A stretch of 64,000 nucleotides of DNA from Spirosoma foliorum (GCF_014117325.1 NZ_CP059732.1:6957001-7021000); one strand, 5' to 3'. Shown: positions 43,899 through 55,350, counted from the stretch's first letter. A program made the numbers and translations. The notes: generated by a model not told the origin, from the sequence alone.

Positions 43899-45077
43899 AT
43901 GAAAAATCAGCAATCCAATTCCCGGCGAACCTTCCTGCGTAATCTGGGCGCGAGTGCATCGGCGCTGTCGCTGCCCATGCTCGGCTATGCCGATAATCAG
44001 CTTGTCCAGAACGAGTCAAGTGGTCTTTATTCATTCCTGACAAACCCTGATACAAAAGGCTTAGGACAGCCTGGCCGCAAGCTAGGTATTGCCTTGGTCG
44101 GCTTAGGGTATTATAGTACAAACCTATTGGCTCCGGCTCTGCAACAGACGCAAAACTGCCGTCTGGCGGGTATTGTAACCGGCACGCCATCAAAAGCCGA
44201 GGAATGGATGAAGAAATACAACATCCCGAAAGAAAACGTCTACGACTACAAAACCTTCGATCGGATTGTGGATAACAAAGACATTGATGTGGTGTATGTT
44301 GTACTTCCCAACTCGATGCACGAAGAATACGTTGTTCGGGCGGCCAAGGCGGGCAAACATGTCATTTGCGAAAAGCCAATGGCCATTACGCCGAAAGCCT
44401 GTCAGAATATGATCGATGCCTGTAAAAAGGCTAATAAACAACTGGCCATTGGTTACCGACTTCACTATGAGCCATTCACCAAAGAAGTGATGCGCTTAGG
44501 GCAGGAAAAAGTATTTGGAGCCGTTAAATTCGTGGAGAGCAGCGATGGCTTCCGAAGTGGTGATCCGAACCAGTGGCGTTTAAAGAAAAGCATGGCGGGT
44601 GGCGGTCCATTGATGGACGTAGGCATCTACGCGATACAGGGAGCCCGCTACGTAACGGGCGAAGAACCCATTTCGGTAACAGCCCAGTTTGCTCCGAAAA
44701 CCGATCCCGTAAAATTCAAAGATGTTGAGGAGACGATGTTCTGGCAGTTTGAATTTCCAAGCGGGGCCGTTTCTAACTCAACCACTAGTTATGCGTCAGG
44801 CGTTGAACGACTTTATGCGTCCTGTGAAAAAGGCTGGTTTGAATTGTCGCCCGCTTTTGGTTATGGTCCCTTAAAAGGTCGTACCAGCAAAGGCCCAATT
44901 GAGATGCCCGTTGTAAACCACCAAGCGGCTCATATGGATGGCGTCTGCAAAGATCTGCTCGATGGAAAGCAACTACCCAGCCACGTTACAGGTGAAGAAG
45001 GTCTGCGGGATGTCACCTTGTTACAGGCCATTTATCAGGCCGCTGAAACGGGTAAGAAGCTGAAATTGAAGGTGTAG
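43899..45077 (+). CDS. Gfo/Idh/MocA-family oxidoreductase with Tat signal
   Basis: A 392-residue oxidoreductase. Twin-arginine motif SRRTFLRNLGASASA near residue 8 marks export in folded form with its cofactor. NAD-binding start VGLGYYSTNLLAPALQQ, the EKP motif CEKPMAIT and GGGPLMDVGIYAIQG are typical. These enzymes oxidise or epimerise sugars, sugar acids or inositol-like compounds in the periplasm, often with tightly bound NADP (glucose-fructose-oxidoreductase-like). Exact substrate not visible. It is followed by a very long hairpin. Confidence 0.9.
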   Translation: MKNQQSNSRRTFLRNLGASASALSLPMLGYADNQLVQNESSGLYSFLTNPDTKGLGQPGRKLGIALVGLGYYSTNLLAPALQQTQNCRLAGIVTGTPSKAEEWMKKYNIPKENVYDYKTFDRIVDNKDIDVVYVVLPNSMHEEYVVRAAKAGKHVICEKPMAITPKACQNMIDACKKANKQLAIGYRLHYEPFTKEVMRLGQEKVFGAVKFVESSDGFRSGDPNQWRLKKSMAGGGPLMDVGIYAIQGARYVTGEEPISVTAQFAPKTDPVKFKDVEETMFWQFEFPSGAVSNSTTSYASGVERLYASCEKGWFELSPAFGYGPLKGRTSKGPIEMPVVNHQAAHMDGVCKDLLDGKQLPSHVTGEEGLRDVTLLQAIYQAAETGKKLKLKV

Positions 45078-45085
45078 TTTTTTGC

Positions 45086-45198
45086 TTTTGTCATGCTGTT
45101 TTTTGTCATTTCGACGTCAGGAGAAATCTTAAACTTGACTGATGAGAGATTTCAAGATTTCTCCTGACGTCGAAATGACAAAAAACAGCATGACAAAA
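45086..45198. repeat. Perfect 45-bp-arm palindrome between convergent genes
   Basis: Arms 45086-45130 and 45154-45198 are exact reverse complements over 45 bp, around a 23-nt loop. The arms contain the words TTTGTCAT and GACGTC. Poly-A/T stretches flank it, so it could terminate both the oxidoreductase and the haem-binding gene, but the length is far beyond a normal terminator. Confidence 0.95.
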
Positions 45199-45221
45199 AA
45201 TAGGCTGACAAAAACAAAAAA

Positions 45222-45719
45222 TCAATGTTCTTCGTGGTGATGTTTGCCCTCTTTTTCCTCACCAGCAGGTACCTGAATCTGGGCTTCAAGACCCTTGGCC
45301 CAATCAGCTACTAACTTCGCTTCTTCGGGTTTAAGTTTGGCATCTGTATGAATCCACAAATAAGAGCCTAATGGCATCCAGCCTTCCGTAACAGCCTCCC
45401 CTACTTCCTCTAGTTTATGCCTGGCTTTCTTAGGCGAATAAGTCGCGAACTCTGAAAAATTGAGTTCTTCCTTGCCTTCTTCTATGTGGTGATGGAGCCA
45501 CCAGGCAACCGGTTGAATGTTGTCGTACCAGGGGTATGTCGTGTTATTGGAATGACAATCAAAACAAGCTCGTTTCAGAACGGCATGAACATCAGCAGGA
45601 ACGGCATACTTTGTTGTGATGTCATTGGCTGACACAACTGCAGACTGATTTTTCTCGGGCCGAATAAACTGAATAATAACCAGTACGGCGAGCAGCCCCA
45701 GCAGAATTTTACGAAGCAT
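45222..45719 (-). CDS. Haem-binding-domain protein, single CxxCH
   Basis: A 165-residue protein with an N-terminal membrane segment (residues 4-20, ILLGLLAVLVIIQFIRP) and the haem motif CFDCHSNNT (near residues 53-61) followed by TYPWYDNIQPVAWWLHHH, the hallmark of the Haem_bd family of small anchored cytochromes. The C-terminus is His-rich (KHHHEEH). It should be a periplasmic electron carrier or sensor; the redox partner is unknown. Last gene of a five-gene minus-strand run. Confidence 0.88.
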   Translation of the reverse strand: MLRKILLGLLAVLVIIQFIRPEKNQSAVVSANDITTKYAVPADVHAVLKRACFDCHSNNTTYPWYDNIQPVAWWLHHHIEEGKEELNFSEFATYSPKKARHKLEEVGEAVTEGWMPLGSYLWIHTDAKLKPEEAKLVADWAKGLEAQIQVPAGEEKEGKHHHEEH

Positions 45720-45784
45720 GTTAGTAGGACGAATAGGTTAAGAATGGCTAAATATAAATTATTTGACCATACCCTATTCTTAAA

Positions 45785-46507
45785 TCATTTTAATGTCTGC
45801 ATGAGCACCTGCGCCTTGCGGATATTCGTATTCAGGCGATCTGACTCAACCAGACCATCGCGGAGTCGAACAATCCGGTGAGCGTACTCGGCAATATCCT
45901 CTTCGTGCGTCACCATAATAACGGTGTTGCCTTTACTATGAATCTGGTCGAACAGGTCCATGATTTCGTAGGACGTTTTCGTATCGAGGTTACCGGTTGG
46001 CTCATCGGCAAGCAGAATACTGGGGTCATTAACCAGGGCACGCGCTACAGCTACCCGTTGCCGTTGCCCACCCGAAAGTTCATTTGGTCGGTGACCTGCC
46101 CGATTTTCCAAGCCAACATTTTTGAGCGCCTGCATGGCTTTCTCGGTACGATCAGCTTTGCTATAACCGGCATAGATGAGCGGTAAGGCTACATTTTCGA
46201 GCGAGGTTTGTCGAGGCAGCAGGTTAAACGTCTGGAAAACGAAGCCAATTTCTTTGTTACGAACCTCAGCCAATTCGTTTTCGCCCATACTACTAACATC
46301 CTGATTATTCAGAATATACTGACCAGACGTGGGTGAATCCAAACAGCCAACAATGTTCATCAACGTGGACTTCCCCGAACCCGACGGCCCCATGAACGCA
46401 ACGTATTCTCCTTTTTGAATGCTAATGGTAACCGACTTAAGCGCATCAACCACTTCGGTACCCATTACGTAGCGTTTGGCGATGTTGCGAGTTTCTATAA
46501 TGTTCAT
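45785..46507 (-). CDS. ABC transporter ATP-binding protein, MacB/LolD type
   Basis: A 240-residue ATPase: Walker [10 protein letters not shown], signature [15 protein letters not shown], Walker [13 protein letters not shown] and H-loop [11 protein letters not shown]. The sequence fits the MacB/LolD subfamily that acts with FtsX-type permeases (mechanotransmission). No such permease is encoded here; the upstream 176-residue protein has only one membrane segment. The permease gene must be elsewhere. Confidence 0.93.
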   Translation of the reverse strand: MNIIETRNIAKRYVMGTEVVDALKSVTISIQKGEYVAFMGPSGSGKSTLMNIVGCLDSPTSGQYILNNQDVSSMGENELAEVRNKEIGFVFQTFNLLPRQTSLENVALPLIYAGYSKADRTEKAMQALKNVGLENRAGHRPNELSGGQRQRVAVARALVNDPSILLADEPTGNLDTKTSYEIMDLFDQIHSKGNTVIMVTHEEDIAEYAHRIVRLRDGLVESDRLNTNIRKAQVLMQTLK

Positions 46508-46518
46508 AGTAGTGAGGC

Positions 46519-47049
46519 TTATGTGGTTGCCGCTATAGCTCCAGCTCCGGCAGCGATTCGACGACGGCGTTGAAAATAGTTTCTGATGAATAATCCCGTT
46601 AAAATAATAAGCTCGACAGCAGCAATCGGTTTATCTTCATGCACGCTAATGTCGCCAGCATCCTCGAAAAATTTGCGGGTTAAGTCGTAACTAACCACTT
46701 CTTTTTCGGGCAATCCATCTGGTGTTTCCCGAATCATGTCCCATTCCCGCATCAACATGTTATGCCGTTTCCAGAGATAGCTTTCACCCGATGCCAGTTT
46801 AAGTTCGGCCCGTTTTCCGAAACTAAATGCAATATGCCCAATGACTTGATTGTCAGCGTTCAGATCATAAATAGTAACCGAGTGAAAGAGGAAGCCCGTT
46901 ACATCGAATCGCAGACGGGTTGCGTTCAAATACGCTTCCACATCATGGCTCAATAAATCGCGGTGCATACCGCCTACTACCTGACCATCCTGCATAATGC
47001 TGAGGTCACGACTAAAGGCTTCTTTCAGCCAGTTCAATTTCCGATCCAT
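46519..47049 (-). CDS. Conserved protein of unknown function with a C-terminal membrane segment
   Basis: A 176-residue protein, mostly beta-rich ([35 protein letters not shown]), with one possible membrane segment near residues 142-158 ([17 protein letters not shown]) and an Arg-rich tail. The alternation of strands and the W/Y-rich pattern faintly recall Tubby/LURP-one-like barrels, but this is a guess. It starts 29 nt after the TPR gene stop and ends 11 nt before the ABC ATPase gene, so it is likely in the same operon and may be a partner of the ATPase. Confidence 0.7.
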   Translation of the reverse strand: MDRKLNWLKEAFSRDLSIMQDGQVVGGMHRDLLSHDVEAYLNATRLRFDVTGFLFHSVTIYDLNADNQVIGHIAFSFGKRAELKLASGESYLWKRHNMLMREWDMIRETPDGLPEKEVVSYDLTRKFFEDAGDISVHEDKPIAAVELIILTGLFIRNYFQRRRRIAAGAGAIAATT

Positions 47050-47078
47050 AGCTTAGGGGGGTGATAGACAAAGCTACT

Positions 47079-50000
47079 TCATTGTAGAAATTTCTCCCTA
47101 CTCTTTTCGATTGACGCTAATTTTTGCTGATAAGTCGGCAGAAACGCCTGATAATCGGCAGGAGAGGTCGCTGACTGTAGTTTTACCAGACCCTTCTCGG
47201 CATAATCGGGCAGGCTTAAGTCCAGACAAAGAGTGACATACAGCTTCAGCAATTGGGTATTGTCTTCATTGACCGACAGCGCAGTCAACACAAGATCGTA
47301 GGCCGCTTTTGATCGCTTCTGTTGCTGATCGAGTTGGGCAGCCGCCGTAACAAGTTGGGCGTTTAACGGAGCCAGTTTTAACGCGTTTTGATACGCTTGT
47401 TGTGCCTGGCTAATTCGGTGAGTGCGTTCATAGGTTTGTCCAAGCCAATAGTCTCGTTCGGCCCAGTGTTGCGGCAAAATAGATTTCCTGGCCATCGTCT
47501 CTGCCGAACCAACACTCCGCCGGAAAGCCGACAGCCGAAGAGCCGCAACATCCCGCAACGAAGCGGCAAAGGCACTCACTTGTTTTGAGTCTGGTAATCC
47601 CGATAAAATCAGCTGTGCATTTCGCCACTGTAAGTTATCGAGATAGTCATTGGTCAAAGCAACCCCGGCAACCGTCTTCAAATTTGGGTCCTGAATCGTT
47701 TCCCAATAAGCACCCCGATTTAAATCATCAATACGATACGTGGCATAAAACGCTTTCTCCAAATCAGACTCTGGCTTGCGCTCTTGGTAAAGCACCTGCT
47801 TCAAGGCGGTAACAGCCTGATCATTTTGGGCAGCCGTTTCCCAAAAGCGCTGTGCTATTGCCAGCTCGTTCGCCTTAGTAAACGCTATTGCCCGATAGTA
47901 AATCGACGTTGTATCGGTATTATAACCAAATGTTTCAGCGGCTTTCCGGTACAAACCCTGCTCCAGGAACCACAACCCGGCAATGGAGCGATAAGCCGAT
48001 CCACTCTTCCCATCTCCTTCGGCCAATTGCCCCATGAGGGCAAAAGCCGTTGAGTGATTATGCTGTTTGTATTCCGTTGCGGCCCGTGCCAATAGCAAAT
48101 CGTCTGTAAAGTCCTGATTGGCGGGATTGTCAGATAACTTCTGAAACGCCTTTGCCGAGATACTATCAGCACCTTGATTAGCCAAAGCATAGTTATATAA
48201 GCTTGCGAATCGACTTACGCTTAGGCCTTGCTTTAGGGTTTCGTCAGATAACCAGGTCGGCCTATGTGGTTGCGTGGTATCCTGTGCGGCCACAATTCGT
48301 AGAGCCAATGCATTTGCCTGATATGATTCGTAAGTCGATTCTATTGCGCTACGAGCTAGCGTAGAATCAGCAGCCAGCACAGTGGGATTTCGGGCGTAAA
48401 ATGCCAGCAAATTCGACTCCGGCACTTCATTACGTCCAGACGTTGTCGTTGCCGACTTGAAGTAATAATAAGCTGAATCAGCAACACTGGTACGAGCATA
48501 GAGATAACCGAGGTTATTCTGCAATTCGCCACTGTTCGGAAAGGCCCGAATACCCCGTTGAAGCGCTTTAACGGCCTCAAAAAATAAGCCAGTATTTAAG
48601 TAAGTCTGACTCAAACCGGCATAATCCTGAGGGTTCGGTTTTTTCAGGAGCGCCTGTTGAAAATAAAAAGCTGCCGCTGTCTGGTTATTCTGCGCCAATG
48701 CCAGCGACGCCATTCCATAATTGGATTTGTGATTCTGGAACTCCTGCTCCAACGCCAGTTGATAAAATGCATTGGCCGAAGTTGGCTGGTTACTGGCGAT
48801 GTAATAATCTCCCAATCCGTTATAATAACCCGCAACGCTCTGGCGAACAGTAATTAACCCACCTGACCCCAACAGGGCAATTACTCCAACGACCCCTACA
48901 ATACGGAATAAGCTCAACTCCAGTCGTTTGGGCTTGTATAGTACGCGATATACAGGCAGATTTTGTTGATAAATCGGCAGAAAGTTAATGACGACGTAAG
49001 CAACAAAACACAGGCCCATCGCCAGTTGTGTATAGGTAATCACATCCTCGAATACCTCTATCAATGGGTCGTTAGCCGTAACGAATGTATAACCAATCGT
49101 AAGCGTCGTCAGCAAAGCCAGCCCCATATACAAATAGGCACCCGAATCACGAAATGAGAACGTATCCTGTTGCTCTACTAACCGACGAAAGCCCCAAACA
49201 CCCATCTTGACCGAAATCAGATAGAGAATAAAGGGGCTAATAGCCCATACATCCCAGTCGATATATTTTGTATTTTTCAGCCAGGTGAGTGCCAGATTAA
49301 TTAGATACAATAGGCTAATAAACAGAAAGTTGTTGATTCCCAATGTTCGGCGAGATGGCGTCTTACCTTCCTCAGAATGTCCGGCAGATGTAAGCCAGAC
49401 GAGCCCAGCAACAACTTCAGTAGCAATGAAAAAAATGAACCCACTTCCCAAGGCCAGCAAAACAGGCATTCCGTAACTGACTACGACTAAAGCTGGAAAT
49501 TTCACTGGCGATAAAGCACTCAAAACCAGCGAAACGCCAAGAGTCAGCAGACCAAAAACGCCCAATCGAATGGCTATTGGATAATCGGATCGGAAGGCAT
49601 GGAAATAATAACTTGTTGTTCCAAACAGAAACGTCAGTAACAGAAACAGATAATTGCTGCCCAACCCCGGTACTTCAAGCATTTCCCAGCGAAAAAAAGC
49701 TAAGCCAAGGATAAGGATTGCCATCCCAATCAAATACCGAATTCTATCGAATCGGGTAATGGCGCTAATCAGCAAAACAAAGGCTATGCAAATGCCACCC
49801 AGAAAAGCCGTTGCCAATTCTGGTCTGACTCGCATAGCCGATGCCACAAACTGTTCGGAAACGGCATAGGCTTTCCCGTTTACCGCATAATCAAGGATTC
49901 CGTCGGAGAAGGAATGGAAAATAACCGGTAGTTCGTTTAGCTCACTTAGTACATCCCAACTGACAACATTGCCCAGGCCACGTAACCAGGCAATGACAAA

Positions 50001-50093
50001 AGCAACAAGGCTGATACAGAAGACAATAAAGCTAAAGAGATAGGTAAGTCGATAGGTTCGACTCCAGGCTTTCCAGAAAAATAAGGATGACAT
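47079..50093 (-). CDS. Large membrane protein with C-terminal TPR array
   Basis: A 1004-residue protein. Residues 1-410 hold about eleven membrane helices (e.g. LTYLFSFIVFCISLVAFVIAW, FRIVGVVGVIALLGSGG); residues 415-1004 are TPR-like helical repeats (e.g. YGMASLALAQNNQTAAAFYF, NNLGYLYARTSVADSAYYYF). It could be a membrane-anchored scaffold for envelope complexes. No catalytic motif is recognised; PMT/O-antigen-ligase-like helices fused to TPRs are an alternative but unproven. It lies between the PQQ-propeller lipoprotein and the small unknown gene. Confidence 0.85.
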   Translation of the reverse strand: MSSLFFWKAWSRTYRLTYLFSFIVFCISLVAFVIAWLRGLGNVVSWDVLSELNELPVIFHSFSDGILDYAVNGKAYAVSEQFVASAMRVRPELATAFLGGICIAFVLLISAITRFDRIRYLIGMAILILGLAFFRWEMLEVPGLGSNYLFLLLTFLFGTTSYYFHAFRSDYPIAIRLGVFGLLTLGVSLVLSALSPVKFPALVVVSYGMPVLLALGSGFIFFIATEVVAGLVWLTSAGHSEEGKTPSRRTLGINNFLFISLLYLINLALTWLKNTKYIDWDVWAISPFILYLISVKMGVWGFRRLVEQQDTFSFRDSGAYLYMGLALLTTLTIGYTFVTANDPLIEVFEDVITYTQLAMGLCFVAYVVINFLPIYQQNLPVYRVLYKPKRLELSLFRIVGVVGVIALLGSGGLITVRQSVAGYYNGLGDYYIASNQPTSANAFYQLALEQEFQNHKSNYGMASLALAQNNQTAAAFYFQQALLKKPNPQDYAGLSQTYLNTGLFFEAVKALQRGIRAFPNSGELQNNLGYLYARTSVADSAYYYFKSATTTSGRNEVPESNLLAFYARNPTVLAADSTLARSAIESTYESYQANALALRIVAAQDTTQPHRPTWLSDETLKQGLSVSRFASLYNYALANQGADSISAKAFQKLSDNPANQDFTDDLLLARAATEYKQHNHSTAFALMGQLAEGDGKSGSAYRSIAGLWFLEQGLYRKAAETFGYNTDTTSIYYRAIAFTKANELAIAQRFWETAAQNDQAVTALKQVLYQERKPESDLEKAFYATYRIDDLNRGAYWETIQDPNLKTVAGVALTNDYLDNLQWRNAQLILSGLPDSKQVSAFAASLRDVAALRLSAFRRSVGSAETMARKSILPQHWAERDYWLGQTYERTHRISQAQQAYQNALKLAPLNAQLVTAAAQLDQQQKRSKAAYDLVLTALSVNEDNTQLLKLYVTLCLDLSLPDYAEKGLVKLQSATSPADYQAFLPTYQQKLASIEKSREKFLQ

Positions 50094-50134
50094 GAAAGAA
50101 AAACGCAGTTAACCGCTGGTTAGTGCCTATGTAA

Positions 50135-51523
50135 CTATTGATGCCCGCCACTAATTCCAGATGCGAAAGGTACAAAGTCGCTGTTTAGCAGGCAAGGACT
50201 CCCCAGAAGCTTAGCATCCAGCGGCACACGCCATCGCAGTACACCACTAGTGGCATTCAAGCAATACAAGCTGGAGTCCTGGCTCCCGAAATAAACAAAG
50301 CCATTATATACTACCGCGCTTGCGCTAACAATACCCCCAGTGTTATATCTCCAGCGTAAAGTACCAGTTGTGGCATCGAGAGCGTACATTGTCTTGTCTT
50401 CACTACCCATGTAAACAATGCCATTTTCAACGGCTGCACTGGCAGCTATTCGCCCAGCGGTGCCATATTTCCAGCGTAAAGTACCGGTTGTAGCATCGAG
50501 AGCATAGATCGTTTTATCTTCGCTACCGATGTACACGATGCCGTTAGAAACCACCGGACTAGAGGCTACGAGGCCACCTGTAGCATATTTCCATTTAATT
50601 GCTCCGGTAGTCGCATCCAGTGCGTAAAGATTGTAATCGTTGGTACCGATATACACCAGGCTACCTACTACGGCAGGGCTCGAGGTAATTTGACCACCGG
50701 CACCAAATTTCCAGCGTTGCGTTCCCGTAATGGCATCAAGAGCATAGAGGGTCTGATCTTTGCTACCGAAGTATACCACCCCATTGACAACCGCAGGGCT
50801 CGAAGTAACCCCACCCGCTGTGCCGAATTTCCAGCGTATGGCCCCTGTCAGCACATTGATCGCATACAGATTTTGGTCTTCGCTACCCACAAACACAGTG
50901 GTTCCCGAAACCACCGGACTGGATAAGATACCGTTTCCTGTACTGACTTTCCAGCGTTGCGTTCCTGTTTCCGCATCGAAGGCATAGAGATTCCCATTGT
51001 CGCTTCCAGTAAAGGCCATTCCAACTGCCGCAAACGCACTCGATGTAATGGACGACCCTGTGGAAACCCGCCATTTAACCGCCCCCGTACCTCCATCGAC
51101 AGCAAAAAAATTACCGATGCCATTGCCTATATACACATACGAACCACCATTTGTAATAGAACTGGCTACACTGACCGTGACGGTATACGTCTGAGCTGTA
51201 TTATCCTGCGCCGTGACAGTGTACGAAACCGGTTTTGTAAAATCCCGAGCAACTGTAGAGCCGGGCGTTATCACAGCATTCGGCGATATCGTAATGCCGG
51301 GCGATAATTTAGTCAAATCAGCACCAACTGGCACTGTAGCCCGAACCGTATGAATAACCGAATCGATAACGCCAGTAACGGCTGGAGAAAGATAGGGAAG
51401 TGAGAACGCAGTAATATTTTTTGCTGTGCTAACAGGCTGGGTATCGACCGAACTTTGACAAGCCACAACAACTAATACAAGTCCAGTTAGCTGTAGAAAG
51501 GGGCTCAATAAATTTCGCAACAT
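50135..51523 (-). CDS. Lipoprotein with DUF5018-like and PQQ-type beta-propeller domains
   Basis: A 462-residue lipoprotein (signal peptide ending VVACQSS). Residues about 40-130 resemble the DUF5018-type domain of Bacteroidota surface proteins (ADLTKLSPGITISPNAVITP, SYTVTAQDNTAQTYTV). From about residue 130 come eight PQQ-like repeats of 40 residues (e.g. GSEDKTIYALDATTGTLRWK), enough for one eight-bladed propeller. No PQQ-dehydrogenase active site is seen, so this is probably a structural or binding protein, BamB-like in fold only. First gene of the minus-strand run. Confidence 0.88.
   Translation of the reverse strand: MLRNLLSPFLQLTGLVLVVVACQSSVDTQPVSTAKNITAFSLPYLSPAVTGVIDSVIHTVRATVPVGADLTKLSPGITISPNAVITPGSTVARDFTKPVSYTVTAQDNTAQTYTVTVSVASSITNGGSYVYIGNGIGNFFAVDGGTGAVKWRVSTGSSITSSAFAAVGMAFTGSDNGNLYAFDAETGTQRWKVSTGNGILSSPVVSGTTVFVGSEDQNLYAINVLTGAIRWKFGTAGGVTSSPAVVNGVVYFGSKDQTLYALDAITGTQRWKFGAGGQITSSPAVVGSLVYIGTNDYNLYALDATTGAIKWKYATGGLVASSPVVSNGIVYIGSEDKTIYALDATTGTLRWKYGTAGRIAASAAVENGIVYMGSEDKTMYALDATTGTLRWRYNTGGIVSASAVVYNGFVYFGSQDSSLYCLNATSGVLRWRVPLDAKLLGSPCLLNSDFVPFASGISGGHQ
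50230..51110. repeat. 120-bp in-gene tandem repeats of the propeller lipoprotein
   Basis: The propeller repeats are visible in DNA with an exact period of 120 bp: the TTCCA-type segment recurs at 50469, 50589, 50709, 50829 and 50949. Neighbouring copies (around 50350 and 50470) are nearly identical, so the array may expand or contract. Confidence 0.85.
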
Positions 51524-51560
51524 GAGTAGTGTAGATTAATTTGAGTAAACGGGTGAGCGT

Positions 51561-51583
51561 GCCGAATTAATTAGCAATTCGGC
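51561..51583. promoter_or_regulatory. Inverted repeat in the lipoprotein upstream region
   Basis: GCCGAATT and AATTCGGC separated by 7 nt, about 40 nt upstream of the lipoprotein start on the minus strand. Operator-like size; function unknown. Confidence 0.35.
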
Positions 51584-51765
51584 GTATGAACAGTAAAGGC
51601 GTCTATTTTTTAGTCGATCTCTCAGAAAAAGAGAGTCTGTTTAATTAGATGTATGCCAATCAATATGGTTATCTCTAACTCTAAAACACATATAATGCCA
51701 AAGTGACATTTATAAATACAAAAAATATATTCTGGTTTATTTAATCGGTTTAGATTATAAAAAAA

Positions 51766-51801
51766 CCTCGTTCTATACAATCATTTTGATTGAGAACGAG
51801 G
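51766..51801 (-). terminator. Terminator of malQ
   Basis: CCTCGTTCT/AGAACGAGG stem with an inner CAATCA/TGATTG stem, followed on the minus strand by T7. It lies 99 nt after the malQ stop. Confidence 0.8.
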
Positions 51802-51899
51802 ATAAAAAATGACAATTCTACTAACAATAAATTTATTTCTTTCGGACTTTCAGACAAAAAGCAGGTCCATAAAGAGATGCTTTTAACCTAATCATATAC

Positions 51900-53483
51900 T
51901 TATGCCCGCCCTGTCATCTTTGTCAGTTTCAATAATTTCTCGGCAATCTTATTGGTCAATTGATCCGCTTGTAAGCGCCACTGCCAGCTTCGTCCGCCCA
52001 GGCCAGGCGTATTCATCCGATGGGTTTCATCGAGATTCAGAATATCCTGAACGGGCATTATCGCCAGTCGCGCAACCGACTGCATAGTCAATCGGCAAAT
52101 CTGCTCTACTACGTTCCTGTCCGTGACTTTGTAACCCAGGTAATCATTCATTCGTTGCCGATGAATTTCATCCGACTCGTTGAACCAGCCCAGCGTTGTA
52201 TTATTGTCGTGCGTTCCCGAGTACACAACAAAATTTTCGGTATGGTTGTGAATGGCGTGTGTTGAGGTTGGCATGTCGTACCCAAACCCAAATTGAACGA
52301 CACGCATGCCGGGAATTCCGTAATGCCGCAAATACGGTTGTATTTCGGCGGCTTTAGCCCCCAAATCTTCAGCAATGATAGCTAGTTGCACAAATTGCCT
52401 ATGCATTGCGTGCATAAAGGCTTCGATAGGCGCTTTTACCCACTCGCCCACTTTAGCTGTCGGTTCGTTAGCCGGAATTTCCCAATACACGGCAAATCCC
52501 AGAAAATGGTCTAATCGGGTTAGGCTGTATAAAGACATCTGATGCCGTAACCGATGCATCCACCAGGCAAATCCAGTACGTTCATGCTCGGCCCAGTCGT
52601 AAATGGGGTTACCCCATCGCTGCCCATACTCGCTAAAATAATCGGGCGGAGCTCCAGCGACAAATAAGGGCTGAAAGTTAGCGTCGAGCTTAAACAGAGT
52701 CGGATTCGCCCAAACATCGGCACTATTGAATTGAATGTAGATGGGAATATCGCCGATCAAATGAATTTTTTTTCCATAACAATAGGCGGTCAATTCATTC
52801 CACTGTCGCATGAAAAAGTACTGCATCACCTTAACGACCTCAATTCGATCATGCAGTAAGTCGGTCTGGCGAGCCAATGCCGTCGGATCGCGCCTGACTA
52901 GTTCCTCCGGCCAACGCACCCAGGTAGGCTCACCCGTCGATTCCTGCAGGGCCGTAAACAGCGCGTAGTCATTCAGCCAATCAGCTTGCCAGGCGCAGAA
53001 ACGATCATAATCACTGCGTTGGGCCGGAACCGCATCCCGTAAAAATACTTCGGCCGCCTGTTGTAGCAATGGACGTTTTTTTATCCAGGCCGCATGCATT
53101 GTATTCGGAGCTAACACAAGAGGACCTGCTAATATGGTTGGGGTTGTATTGCCCGATGAGCTAGGCGGCTCGGTTACGGTTACGTCGTGAACAGGCTGTT
53201 CGTTAAACACATCCAGCGCTTCCTGACTGAGCAGATTTTCTTCTACCAATTTCTCCAAACTAACCATCAGAATATTTCCAGCAAAAGCCGACGGACTACT
53301 GTAGGGAGAAAATCCCGAGCCTGGATCAACGGGCGTAAGCGGAAGAATTTGCCAATAGGTTTGTCCTGATGCTTCCAGAAAATCAGCAAAGCGATAAGCT
53401 TCGGGGCCTAAATCGCCAACACCGTGCGCAGAAGGCAACGAGGTAATATGAAGCAGCAAGCCACTTGAACGTTGTTGAAGCAT
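51900..53483 (-). CDS. malQ: 4-alpha-glucanotransferase (amylomaltase)
   Basis: A 527-residue GH77 enzyme that transfers alpha-1,4-glucan chains in maltodextrin or glycogen metabolism, cytoplasmic. Motifs: SGLLLHITSLPSAHGVGDLG at the start, GFSPYSSPSAFAGN, LTRLDHFLGFAVYW (catalytic Asp region), AIIAEDLG and SGTHDNNTTLGW. Length and architecture fit bacterial MalQ. Single gene, with its own terminator. The upstream flank contains a degenerate palindrome. Confidence 0.95.
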   Translation of the reverse strand: MLQQRSSGLLLHITSLPSAHGVGDLGPEAYRFADFLEASGQTYWQILPLTPVDPGSGFSPYSSPSAFAGNILMVSLEKLVEENLLSQEALDVFNEQPVHDVTVTEPPSSSGNTTPTILAGPLVLAPNTMHAAWIKKRPLLQQAAEVFLRDAVPAQRSDYDRFCAWQADWLNDYALFTALQESTGEPTWVRWPEELVRRDPTALARQTDLLHDRIEVVKVMQYFFMRQWNELTAYCYGKKIHLIGDIPIYIQFNSADVWANPTLFKLDANFQPLFVAGAPPDYFSEYGQRWGNPIYDWAEHERTGFAWWMHRLRHQMSLYSLTRLDHFLGFAVYWEIPANEPTAKVGEWVKAPIEAFMHAMHRQFVQLAIIAEDLGAKAAEIQPYLRHYGIPGMRVVQFGFGYDMPTSTHAIHNHTENFVVYSGTHDNNTTLGWFNESDEIHRQRMNDYLGYKVTDRNVVEQICRLTMQSVARLAIMPVQDILNLDETHRMNTPGLGGRSWQWRLQADQLTNKIAEKLLKLTKMTGRA

Positions 53484-53734
53484 GAAAAAGAGTCGTTGAG
53501 TCAGTATCGTTAGTCAATAAGTCGATAGTCAACAGTCGTCAGTTGACAGTGTTAGCGATCAGTTCGCTACTAACTATGAACCATTGGCTGATGACCGCTG
53601 ACTAAGGACTATTTGCTAGCGACTTGTTTTTGTACAAATCCGCTCCGGGCTATTTTTGTTTGACTTTTCACGTAAAAAGCTAACTGCCAAACCTATTTGA
53701 TTGCGAATCAACAGGAAAATGACTCCGTTGATTC
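53484..53734. repeat. Degenerate palindrome between malQ and atpD
   Basis: About 53500-53610 consists of TAGTCAA, GTCATCAG and AGTTCGCTA-like words that pair with each other (GTTAGCGA with TCGCTACTAAC and others) in a long imperfect hairpin. No gene. The remainder of the gap has nothing recognisable apart from the atpD promoter that follows. Confidence 0.5.
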
Positions 53735-55340
<1,606 letters not shown>

Positions 55341-55350
55341 GCTATATTTC

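Larger units (their letters stand above)
51524..51899. other. 376-bp gap between the propeller lipoprotein and malQ
   Basis: No coding frame. It contains a palindrome GCCGAATT-7 nt-AATTCGGC (51561-51583), which may be an operator or transcript end in the upstream region of the lipoprotein gene, and a malQ terminator at 51766-51801. Confidence 0.6.

Noticed and set aside
50230..51110. Regularly spaced 120-bp repeats as a possible CRISPR array
   Set aside because: The repeats are coding, in frame and spell propeller blades; unit length and similarity do not fit CRISPR.
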